From the NCBI GenBank assembly GCA_023055425.1, contig JALGPY010000005.1, positions 88,701,495 to 88,765,494 on the forward strand: a stretch of DNA of 64,000 nt, written 5' to 3'. The position numbers were made by a program, and so were the translations under genes. Within the stretch, counting starts at the first letter, position 1. Each line of letters opens with the position of its first letter. This DNA comes from Linanthus parryae. Lineage: Eukaryota > Streptophyta > Magnoliopsida > Ericales > Polemoniaceae. Below the pieces are notes generated by a model. That model did not search any database. It had not been told where the DNA came from and saw nothing but the letters and a program-made list of their open reading frames with translations. Shown here piece after piece: positions 48,791 through 59,025 of the stretch.

Positions 48791-49066
48791 TTTGCAACTT
48801 TAGATAAAATCGGATATCTCGAAGAACTTTTCTTCCACCATCCCAATATATCAAACTTGAAACTACCACGACCTTCACAAGTTTCAACCAAATACTTGTC
48901 AACTTCAGAATTACCCCGAACACTTTGAACCTCTTTCATATGCTTGTCAAACTCAAGTTCCATACATTGTTGGGCATCATTGTCATCCAAAAACACTGCA
49001 TTTGAAGATTGATCGTCCAATTGCACAGAAGCATGTTTAGTGTTTATGCTAGAACTCAAGTAGTGC

Positions 49067-49110
49067 TCATACAAACTGACCAAGGTTCTCATACAAACTG
49101 ACCAAGGTTC
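49067..49110. repeat. 22-bp tandem duplication in the hAT transposase
   Basis: TCATACAAACTGACCAAGG plus three more bases occurs twice back to back. The unit is not a multiple of three and coincides with the frame break between two transposase segments. Confidence 0.88.
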
Positions 49111-50739
49111 TCTTCACTCATTCTGTCATTTCCTTAGCTTTCTCGCCCTCATATATTTGGACAAAACCAAAGCTCACATATGCCAATTTATATCGAGGAT
49201 CAAGCAAGATAGAGACATACAACAAAAAGTTAATATTTTCAACATTATCCCAGTATTTGTCAAACTTAACTTGCATGCGTCCCTCCATAGAGCTCAGCAG
49301 TGTGTCGCCACTTTTCTGTAACTGACTAAGTCTGGACAGTAACGAAATTAGCTCTTGGAAAAATGCATTAGATGTAACAAATAAAGAGCCAGACAAGTTC
49401 AATTTCGCATTGTAAAACAATCTCAGAAACTTAATGAACACTCTTGAATTATCATAATCACTTTCACTTGGAGCCCCAGTTTCTTTTAGATTCTTCAAGA
49501 ACTTTTGGTCATCAAAATCAAGTCTCTTAAAGGCCTTCTGGAACTTCTCAGCTGATTCTAACATCAAATATGTTGAGTTCCATCTAGTCTCTACATCAAG
49601 ACATACAAGGCTTCTGGTTTCAATCTTTACTTTCTCCACACATTTCTTAAATTCTTGCAACCTCGCTGGAGAATATCTTGCATATCTCACCGCATTTCGG
49701 ATCCTGGAAATGGACTCATGAATTTCATCTATTCCCTCCCTCACAATCAGGTTCAATATGTGAGCACAACACCTCATATGGATAAACTCATGATCAAAGA
49801 TTGTATCATTCCAGTCCATTGTAATTCTTTTCAAATAACTAATAGCTCCATCATTATAGCTCGCATTGTCAACTGTGATGGTAAATTTTTTATCAATACC
49901 CCATTGAGATAGACAACTCTCAATCATCTTACCAACAATCTCACCCTTATGATTAGGAATTAAACAAAAGTTCAGAATTCTTTTGTTCAATTTCCAATTA
50001 TCATCAATGTAGTGGGCTGTGAGGCATATATAATTCTGTTGCTGAACAGATTTCCAAGTGTCAGTGGTGTGACAAACACGTTGTGACTTTAACGTTCTTT
50101 TCAGCCCTTCTTTATCCTCAAAGAACAACTTTAAACAATCTCTTGCAACTGTAGTACGACAAGGGATGATAAATTTTGGTTGCAGAACTTGATCAAAGTT
50201 CCAGAACCCTTCCCCTTCAACAAACCTAAAAGTTAACTCATCTTTTATGATCAATTTTGCAAGCGCAAGCCTACGTGCCTCAACACTGAAATTCACAGTT
50301 TTAAGAGTAGTTGGACTATCTCCCTCGGGTCCTTCCCTTTTGGGTTTGAAAACCAAGGTCCTCTGTTTCTTATCAGGATTTCTATTAGGATATTTCTGAC
50401 ACCTATAAAGAAGATGAGCCCGCATACTACTAGTGCCATGATTTGATTCAGAGGCATATGATTTATCACAGTAATTGTAAGATGCTCTTACCCCGTTTTA
50501 GCCATTTGTTTTAGTAAAGTGATCCCATATTTCTGAAATTTGCCTAGAACCATTCCGATTTTGGTGATTTTGTGCCCTGGATTTAGCTCCCTTCTGAGAA
50601 AGCTTAGAAACTTTACCAGGATTTGAAGGATTAGTTCCCATTGGATGAGCTGCAAGAGTAGCCATGCTTTCTCCTCCATTTTCAGTTACTACATCCTGAA
50701 TTTCAACTTGTGCAGTGTTCTTGGCCTCATTCTGCATCT

Positions 50740-52034
50740 AGTGAAACAAGAAAAAACATTTAGAGAATCAAATTAATTAACTAATGTGTAGCTATTTTAT
50801 CATATACTTAAATCTACATATATAAGGAAATGCCAATGACTGGGCTAGGTGATACACCAGCGCTTCTCCTTGTTTATATGACTAGTCCAAAGTTAATTTT
50901 TTTTTTATTTTCACTGATGCCGGGATTAGAAAATACTCACGAAACAGAGGGTTGGGCATGGTGTTTAAAGATTGCAATAAAAATGCTAATGTTAAATTTA
51001 TAAGCAACCTGAATTGTTTCTCTCATCGCCCATAGTCCTATAAGCTTTGGCTATGAAGAATGCCCCTTGTCTTTCTTTGGAGTTAAAACTGAAAAGAATT
51101 ATATCCGATGCCAAGTTTGTGATGGGTTACCTAGTAAGTTTGGTTGTGAGGGCCATTGTCTTATAGTTTAGTGAATTAAAGATGAATTTGTTACAGAAAA
51201 ATTAAAGGCCAATGAAATCATAACCATAATAGTATGAACTTACATGATGTACAAAGTCAATCGTCAAGAGATGTCAAAACTTACGAATAATAAGTATTTT
51301 ACTGTCATCTGAATCACTTTTTTGAAAAAAACTGATAAATATGAGAACGTCTATGGTACATATTATCAGTAAAGAAAAATAATCTTAAATATTTTTTGAA
51401 GCAAGAAGATCTATAAGAAACTCAGATAAATTACGCATAAACTTTCAGGGAGACAGTATAAGAAACATAGATCAACATAATAGACCATAGCTTTGCAAAC
51501 ATCGAAAATTCGATAATCTTTCACTTTGCTATCGATCGTCAGTAGAGGTATTTTTCTGACCCTGATTTTTTGGGTTGATAGAGGGAAGAAGAGGAGTTTG
51601 GTTCTATGTAGAGAGCATGGGCTTATGGTTCAAACTATGTGTTTGAATCCATGTATAGTAGTAATTGTATTGCTGAAAATTGGTGATCATGCTAAAGGCT
51701 TTTGATTTCTTCGATGTGAGAGAAGCACTGGGAAAGGGAGAAGAAGATAAATAGGCTATCCTAGAAATATAATACCCACTTACCCATCACACATTAAAAG
51801 CCTTTTAAGTATTAATTATATATAATAATAAAAATTAGAAATTAATAATTAGTATTGGGTCGGGTTGGTATTTTTCGGTTCTCTAACATGAAAAACCATA
51901 ACCAACCCATATATTCGGTTTTGATGAAATTTAAAACCGTAACCAACCCAGATACTCCAAAACCGTTAAAATTGGGTCGGTTTGGTTTGGGTTAGGCGGT
52001 TTGGACGGGTTGACGGTTTCGGTGCACAGCTCTA
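50740..52034 (-). other. 5' noncoding end of the hAT transposon
   Basis: This A/T-rich noncoding region upstream of the transposase start has subterminal GGTTCGGTTTT/AAACCGTAACC repeats in its last 180 bases. I see no other gene. Confidence 0.6.
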
Positions 52035-52043
52035 GATGTACAT

Positions 52044-52046
52044 ATG

Positions 52047-52117
<71 letters not shown>
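52044..52117. repeat. (TA)n microsatellite
   Basis: About 34 TA units lie directly beside the right hAT TSD. Peptides read from it are meaningless. Confidence 0.92.
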
Positions 52118-52119
<2 letters not shown>

Positions 52120-52199
52120 ACCACATTCTCCCAGCATTACAGCCACACAAGGCAAAAGCAAAAACAGGACAAGGAAAATGTTTTCTTGTCAAGACAACC

Positions 52200-53358
52200 T
52201 CATTCTTCGAAGAAATCCTTCAGTAAAGAATCTCGCGCCAACAGCTTGAGAAGGTTAGCAGCGAGCTCTGCAATACAGTCTTTGCTGGCTTCATGATGCT
52301 TCACTGCCTCATTCAATTCCTTGGTTTGGCGCTCAAACTCTTCCCTGTGCGTGGTAAGAGCTGCTGTATCCTCTTTAAAAGTGGCAAGCTCATTTCCAAA
52401 ATTGGCAGAGTTATGAATCCTTGTCAACCACTATACGAGGAAGCCCAATTCCAATCGACCTCCCGCAAGCTGTTCAAGCTTCTGCATGCTTAAAAGGAGC
52501 TCTTGAGCTCTAGCCGGTGTGGTACTCCCAGGAGTAGCCTGATATAGCTCTCCCAGAAAAGCAGCCATCTCTTTGAATGTTTTCCCTCTGTCTTCTGGAG
52601 ACAGCTCTAGCACTCGCGCAAATGCAGCAGTGAAAGACACACCAACTTTCATTAGCCACTCCAGGCAGGCTTGATCAATATCTACACACACAAGCACGAT
52701 AAAAGACTCGGCAAAGTGTGGGTCTAAAAATCAGGGTGTTATGAGCGAAGATAAGGTTGGGCTTACAAGTTCCTTTGACAATTTTCTGAAGGGGAGCGCT
52801 GGACAATGTCGCCCGCAAGCTAGCACTAGCTACGACAGTCAGTTTCTGATCTGTTCTAGCCTCACGCGCGAAATATACCTCAGGAATCACCAAGTCCTTC
52901 CTCAGAGCAACAGGAGAAGCGGTTTGCGAGCCCCATATCTCAAATGGATTCTCGGAGGAAAGAACGTCCACATCCAAATCAAAATCACCCGGAAAATGGG
53001 AAACCCTTGGAAGACTCGGCGTGGAAGAGGGGCCACCCTGATCTAGTTCAGTCGCGCCGATGCCCTCGGTGATGGCTGGGGCCTGCTTGGAGGCAGATTT
53101 TGAAACATTAACAGTAATCTCCCTCGCACAAGGAGCACGATCTCCTGACACCACATCACGCCTGGGGGGAGAGGTTTCTCCAAAACCCTCCTTATGAGCA
53201 ACATCGTTCACAAGAGACACTTCTCGTTTAGCGCGTGAGTCTCGTGCAATGTCTTCTTCATCTGAAGAGACGAGTATAGATGGTTCTTGACGGTCCTCTT
53301 CATCCTGCCCCTCGATACACTCAAGGCGTATGTTGTCAGCAACACGCTTGCTTACCAT
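52200..53358 (-). pseudogene. Antisense multi-exon gene of element E, C-terminal part
   Basis: It reads opposite to E's gag-pol. From 53358 an acidic, Ser-rich linker leads to KIVKGT. An intron-like gap (52682-52766, GTAAGC to TGTAG) follows, then DIDQACLEWLMK and a helical segment, and a C-terminal coiled coil ending LLKDFFEE (52200). Each part aligns with the gene in element J, which has an intron at the same place and ends LLDKDLFQ. One stop interrupts the segment after LELGFLV. The plant-mobile-domain end is missing because of the break at 53636. Function is unknown. Confidence 0.7.
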
Positions 53359-53637
53359 GGCATCCTATGCATCCCCTTTTCCAAGAGTTTCACCTTCCAC
53401 AAAATAGGAATAAGAGCTCCACAAAATCAACAGGCATGGTTACCAAGAAAACAGGTATGTCCCTTACGTACTGTGGATCTCGAGCCTGCTTGGCGAGTCG
53501 TCTCAACGTGAGGACGCTTTGGTTCCCGCATGAGTATCTCACTGGAATGAGTTTCATAAGAAAGTCTCTTTCTCAAGGAGATTTTCCCATTAGAAACCGG
53601 GAAAGCTACTAGTGCATCAAAAAACCAGTAACTGAAC

Positions 53638-54637
53638 TTCGGGAGACATAGGCATTGCTGGCTCAATACGGTTGTCAGTGGACAGGGACTGCTACAAGCC
53701 ACTGCTGACGAAGAGATGTAAATCCATCCTGCTCAGCAACTTGCCTTTCACCCAGCCCTCAGGGAAACGTGTGGGTCGTCCTACCAAGAACTGGATTGCT
53801 TACTGGAACGTTCAACAAACAAGGTTTGTTTCATCTTCGCCTCCCCTCCTAAGTAAAGCTCTTGCGATCAAAAGGAATAATTTCCCATTTCGTCAGAACT
53901 GCAGTTGGGACGATTCAAAGTATGGATTCTATTCCCTGCTTTATACTGACAATCACTTGTGTCTAGACGTGATCCTTAAGGAGAAAATGACAGCTGTCAG
54001 GGGCGGAGTTGTATGCGTGATTGAGTACAGCGAATCTTTTGCCAAGGTAAATGACTCTCCTTCATTCTTGAAGCACTTTCTCCTTGAAATGTTGTGACTT
54101 ACATAAATTTTCCTTCTTTCAGTGCTGTTTGAGGAAGTTCGGGAGACATAGGCATTGCTGGCTCAATACGGTTGTCAGTGGACAGGGACTGCTACAAGCC
54201 ACTGCTGACGAAGAGATGTAAATCCATCCTGCTCAGCAACTTGCCTTTCACCCAGCCCTCAGGGAAACGTGTGGGTCGTCCTACCAAGAACTGGATTGCT
54301 TACTGGAACGTTCAACAAACAAGGTTTGTTTCATCTTCGCCTCCCCTCCTAAGTAAAGCTCTTGCGATCAAAAGGAATAATTTCCCATTTCGTCAGAACT
54401 GCAGTTGGGACGATTCAAAGTATGGATTCTATTCCCTGCTTTATACTGACAATCACTTGTGTCTAGACGTGATCCTTAAGGAGAAAATGACAGCTGTCAG
54501 GGGCGGAGTTGTATGCGTGATTGAGTACAGCGAATCTTTTGCCAAGGTAAATGACTCTCCTTCATTCTTGAAGCACTTTCTCCTTGAAATGTTGTGACTT
54601 ACATAAATTTTCCTTCTTTCAGTGCTGTTTGAGGAAG
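53638..54637. repeat. Perfect 500-bp tandem duplication
   Basis: 53638-54137 and 54138-54637 appear identical throughout, including an exon and an intron of the J gene. Every other repeat in the window has diverged. It is either very recent or an assembly artefact. Confidence 0.88.
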
Positions 54638-57407
54638 TTCGCATCTGGAGACCGTTGTCCATCATTGGTCAATTCTATCATTAAAGCGAAGAGACAAAAC
54701 CAGGTCATCCCTCTGGACATGGAAATGGCTCCCAAAGTGGAGGCACTTATTCGCGAGGAGATGGACGTATTTACTCTCTCCCTGATAGATTAAGGTGTTG
54801 AGGTGGACGCAGAGATTGCCCCAAAGGCTAAGAAGCAAAAACTGAAGGCAATTGTGATCTCTTCACCGTCCAAGGAAGCTCCAACTTCGTCACCCGAGAA
54901 GTCTCCTGTTCCCAAAGGCAAAGGCAAGGGTCGCATGCAGAGCAAGCCGAGAAAAGATCTCGCAGTTGAGAGTTTCATTCCCTATGACCAGCAGGAAGAA
55001 ATTGAAGAAGAAAGATAAGAAGAAGAAGAAGAAGAAGAAAGAGAAGAGGAAGAAAGAGAAGAGATAGGAGAAGAAGGTTCATGAGGTAATCCCACATGAA
55101 CTTAATCTTCTTTGAATCAAGACTTTCATAATAGCGTCGTCAATACTAACATCTTTCTTCGCAGATGATGATACTGAGACTAACAGTGGCCTTTTGGCCA
55201 AGGAAAAGAGAAAGACAAAGGGATCTCACTCAGATGCGTCTAGTGAGCCCATAGATGAAGCCATAATTGTTGAGTCTAAGAGAATGGCTGCTGAGGCAAA
55301 AGAGAGGAGAAGAAAACGTGAGGAAGAGGCATAGAGATCATGAAGAGAAGAAGTCTAGAAGAGCAGCATGCTGGTAGCATGAGTGTGGCTGCCTTCGAAC
55401 GAGCTCAACAAGATTTTGAGGAAATCGCAGGCAATGAAGAAGGTACTATTTTGAACCTTGATGTGTCTTACCAATAGGTAATTTTTGGTGCGTTAAAGCA
55501 GGGTCTGTCTAAAGATGATATTCACCGGTGGTTAGTGAGAAAATGTTGCGAACCTTCAGGTAAACATTTGAACAATTTTTGTGAACAAAGCTTAACAACT
55601 CACTCCCTATCGTAACACATTTTTACGTAACATCAGGTCATGAACACCTTAAGGATGTGATAAATGAGGACACCTCTGTAGGACATGGTGTCACATCTAT
55701 ATCATATGATGTTGGAGCTGCGATCCCACATAAGTGTTGAGGTGCTCACTCTTAATCTAACATAGAACGAAATATAGGAAATAATTCATAATGCGAGTTA
55801 CCTCAATAACTTGTCTAAATTTTTTCTGCAGGTGGTACTGCCTCAAATAAGTCTGCTGCTACCGCAAGTGAAGCTGCCATTGCGCATGGCACTACTGCTA
55901 ATACTCCAGCTGCGAGATTGACCCCGGATGAGGCGAATGTTGGTAGCCCTGCTGTTTATCCCTGCGACCCTTTATCGTGAGAGGTTCAAATCACCTCTCC
56001 TCCCAGAAGTTATGCTAACAGGCCTGGGTTATTAAGAAGTGCCATCGTTCCTGCTGCGGAGGCCATCACTCAAAACAGCTCTGACGATGTCATGGTGCTT
56101 GAGCAAAGAAGTCACTCTCCCATGTCCCGTGCTACAGAGCGAAGTTCGCACACAGAGAAGCCCGCCATGGTTGTTGAAGATATAGGGGAGCCTCAAGAAG
56201 ATGTTATTGAGGTGTATAGAGATAGAGGATTTGACACAGAAATGAGAGAGAGAGATGCAGAGGATGATCATGTAGGAGAAACTGGCAAAATTGAAGAGAT
56301 GGAACCCGAGGATGCTGGAGCTGGAGTTCATGATAATGAACAGGTCCTGGAAGACATAGCATCGCATGAAAATGTTGATGCTCCAATGGACGCTCCTGAG
56401 CAACAAGAACCTCTTGTGAATGAAGAAGTCCTCAGGCAAGCAGAAATCAGCCAAGGCATCTCGCAGCCATCGCACGCGATTGTAAACGCCCCAGAAGAGA
56501 TCGCAGTTGGCGGTGATAGTGGCGGTCCTCCCACTGTCACACCTGTTGTTGAAGTTTGTGGTGTTAGTAATCCACCCATTTCTTCAAGTCCTGTTGCTTC
56601 CATTAATGTTCCAGGGCCTCAGCACAGTCCTCCTGTCCCTTATGACTGAGATGGATTTCTCCCAAGTTCCCACCGCATGGAGTTTTTTGGGTTTACAAGC
56701 AAGGGCTGCCATCACACCTGCCGCTAGTTGTGTTATTCCTGCTGACTACAACAAACGCGAGGTTCAAGCTGACAGGCAGGCAATGCAGCAAGGAGACGTT
56801 TCAGCTTTTCCGGCTATGCGCATTCCTACTTTGCATGAAATTATCGAAGGAACAGGTATTCCATAGTATTGCCACATGTCATACTGTATTTCTTCGTTAA
56901 TTACTCGCATTCCTAAACTATCATTTCTTTAGGAATGAGGCAACCTGATGTGGACTGGCTCATAAAGATGTGCCTGTCGTACCCGTGGTCGTTTGCGAGA
57001 GCTCAGGAGCTGGGTCCCTTTGATAGGAGATTTTTCTTGGCTGAAGCCATCTCGATTTTGGAGCAGCTATCTGCGACGACTCCACCATTTCGCCTGAAAA
57101 TGCACAAACGCTTTTCAACACATGCCAAAGGCTTCAAAATAATGCTAAGGGCAGGTTGGACTTTGGTTTCCTTTTTGATAGGGTGACCCAGATTCTCAAC
57201 TCCCTGATGTTGAAGTATGGCCATCGCAACCTCGCACTCGAACAGAGGAAAGTGGAAGAGCAAATGAAGAAAGCTGAAGAGGCTGCCAATCTCTTCCATG
57301 CGATGAAGGCTCGCTATGAAAAGCTGAAGCACGATGTAAACAAGGCTGAGGATGCTTCGCTCCTGCTATCGCCAGAAGACCTTCTAGATAAAGATTTATT
57401 TCAATAG
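53642..57407 (+). pseudogene. Antisense multi-exon gene of element J (N-terminally truncated)
   Basis: It begins inside the plant-mobile-domain-like region (DCYKPLL, then WDDSKYGFYSLL and NHLCLDVIL) and continues through a basic SPSKEAPTSSPEKS-type linker, an acidic Glu-rich stretch, LLAKEKRKTK, and a long Pro/Glu-rich middle (56092-56649). It ends with MRQPDVDWLIK and a C-terminal coiled coil (57156-57407). Likely introns with GT...AG ends are 54547-54622, 55086-55164, 55560-55636 and 56856-56932, the first duplicated at 54047-54122. Stops occur, and the 500-bp duplication repeats the first exon. Role unknown. Confidence 0.7.
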
Positions 57408-57664
57408 TTGCGCATATTGTAATGCCACCCCTTTTTTTTCAAACACTTTGGGAACTCTATGTTAGCTTTTGCTCTTCTGAAAGATCCTCTGCTCGCGTTT
57501 TAATGCTATATCGACTGTGACGTCATGTTTTGACGTAATTACCTAGATTATTGCGTTATTAATTTATTAGATAAGCGTGCTTACCATGCAGTGGGCCCCA
57601 TCCTTATCATGACCATGCGTCATTAAATAGGGCGTGCTACTGTATTGTCGTAGCCTTTAGTAGG
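57408..57664. other. Downstream flank of the J gene
   Basis: Noncoding A/T-rich sequence up to the LTR of element I. No repeat or gene was seen. Confidence 0.5.
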
Positions 57665-58272
57665 TGTGTACGAGAGAATCCTTTAGGGAGAATTCAATAT
57701 ACACCAAGATCAGAGGATAAGAACACAGGAGGAGTAGGGTTGTGTGTAGGGAGAGAATAAGACAATAGCACTGTTTGAGAGAGAGACAGAATTTTGGGTG
57801 AGCTTCCGCGTATCTCAGGTGATTCGCCCTTGTATGGAAGGGTTAATGATCCTATATATAACGGATAATGTGACCGTTGTAGTGGGTTAATGCGCCCATT
57901 AATGGCGGCTTAATTAGCTTAACCACAACGGCACGTTCGTCCGCGTATATAGGGACCGTTACGCACGTCGTCCGCGTATATCGGAACCGTTATGAGGTTG
58001 ACCGGGTGTAGGGAGCTCGTTCCATAAATCTCTCAAAGCAGTTACTAAAGGTTGCGCGCGGGCTTGGTTGTCGCTCGCACGCGACAGGACTTACTCTAGC
58101 CTCCAAACCACTAAGTCCCTACAGGTCCCGTGTGGTGGTATGCGAGGGCCCTGTCTCGCAGCCCCCACGTGGATCAGTGCGGGTGGTGATCCAGTGTGTA
58201 TGGAGCATAGCTAGGTGTGCTAGATGATCGCCACGTGGCTCAGATCTGTCTGTCCAGAAAGCACTATCTACA
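57665..58272 (-). repeat. 3' LTR of element I
   Basis: The minus strand starts TGTAGATAGTGCTTTC and keeps the CCACGTGG box at the same place as the other Tat LTRs. It ends GTACACA, comparable to GTGCACA in element G. Confidence 0.78.
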
Positions 58273-58289
58273 TTAGCCCCCTTTCTGCG
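58273..58289 (-). other. Polypurine tract of element I
   Basis: On the minus strand, GCAGAAAGGGGGCTAA lies directly upstream of the LTR start. It fixes the LTR as the 3' one. Confidence 0.72.
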
Positions 58290-58534
58290 TGTGAAGACAC
58301 ATAGCCGGATAGACTTCAATGTGCAGGAACCAATGCACGCGTCGCTGCACGCACCAATTCAAATACACACAAAATCAGCCCCCGTGCGTGCCATTATGAC
58401 CTAGAATCCCTAGAGTCGTGTCGTCTGTTCCTTTAGGGTTTTAGGCGTGACGTCATCTTGTCCTGTGATTGCGCGATTCGACGGTGACGGTTGCGATTTG
58501 ACTACTGAAAGGGCGCGGCTCCTCATTTTTTCGG

Positions 58535-58572
58535 ATAAATACTCTGTGCTCTCCATTTCTGCAAAGCATCAC
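58535..58572 (+). promoter_or_regulatory. Candidate promoter of the antisense gene in element I
   Basis: TATA-like ATAAATA (58535-58541) is followed about 30 bases later by a pyrimidine-rich region with CATCACTTCTCTCTCT, typical of a plant transcript start. The first ATG of the conserved protein is at 59026, and a TTCTGCAG acceptor-like site just before it suggests a 5' UTR intron. Inference only. Confidence 0.35.
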
Positions 58573-59025
58573 TTCTCTCTCTAAAGTGAATGATACCTGG
58601 AAGCCTTCAAGAGCAGATTCAAGTGATCAATCATCAGTTCTTCCTTGTCAATCGTCTCCTTCAACTTGCTTCATCAAAACAAGCTTTACCAAAACAAGGT
58701 TGGCTTTGCTCAATTCCATATGATGTACTCAAATATTCTTTGAACTGTCTTGGATCTGTAAACCCATAGTTATTTGAAATATATCGTTCATTGAGAATTG
58801 CGAAAGAGGCTCTTTTCTTAAACCCAGAACTGATCCAATCACCAGATTCTGACAATTTTGAATGTAGAACTTTTGAAATTCTGAGCAATATACACAAATT
58901 CTGAACTTCTAAACCCAGAATTGACCCCGAACTGTTCATCTTCTTTGACAAAACATAATTGCTTCCTGAAATTCAAACTGAAAGTGTGTATATTTCTCCC
59001 TCCTTTTTCTTGCTCTTCTGCAGTA

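Larger units (their letters stand above)
43705..50737 (-). pseudogene. hAT transposase, split and frameshifted
   Basis: Reading from 50737, the BED zinc-finger region (EIWDHF, then SYNYCDKSYA and SSMRAHL) has a stop after THF-region TNG, and a Tyr replaces the first zinc-binding Cys. The long core ORF (50425-49118) includes the RNase H-like catalytic region (CHTTDTWKS, VDNASYND, CCAHILNLIV) and the domain ending LLDPRYKL. A 22-bp tandem duplication then shifts the frame. The next segment (49092-48791) leads to YPILSKVA, where copia H interrupts. The hAT dimerisation domain resumes at about 43929 with VLAIPVSTVASESGF and ends at 43705. The family is clear, but the gene is inactive. Confidence 0.87.
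42833..52034 (-). mobile_element. hAT transposon interrupted by copia H
   Basis: The perfect 8-bp TSD GATGTACA lies at 42825-42832 and 52035-52042. The ends are TAGGGGTGTGCA on the left and, read inward from the right, TAGAGCTGTGCA. Subterminal regions on both sides are packed with GGTTCGGTTTGG-like repeats (42850-43010 and 51850-52015), as in many hAT elements. The transposase gene is on the minus strand and is split by a copia insertion. Without copia H it would be about 4.3 kb. Confidence 0.9.
34870..53636 (+). mobile_element. Ty3 Tat-lineage element E, split by a hAT transposon
   Basis: A 5' LTR (34870-35478), primer-site region, gag, protease, reverse transcriptase, two RNase H domains and integrase lie in order, followed by a tandem repeat (41981-42268) and a gene on the minus strand (52200-53358). 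A second, archaeal-type RNase H and long 3' sequence with tandem repeats and extra genes mark the Tat lineage. The hAT element 42833-52034 interrupts it. At 53636 it is joined to element J and has no 3' LTR, so its end is lost. Confidence 0.8.
53637..57664 (-). mobile_element. Partial Tat element J (3' region)
   Basis: It is recognised by its plus-strand gene (53642-57407), homologous to those in E and I and therefore antisense to a minus-strand element. Its left side is truncated at 53637 against element E, and its right side is cut at 57664 by the LTR of element I. No LTR of its own is present. Confidence 0.6.

Noticed and set aside
51931..52296. ORFs rich in Ile/Tyr across the TA microsatellite
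   Set aside because: They are an artefact of the (TA)n repeat on either strand.
53427..53702. Minus-strand ORF across the E/J junction
   Set aside because: It spans a breakpoint and overlaps the duplicated exon in the wrong direction.
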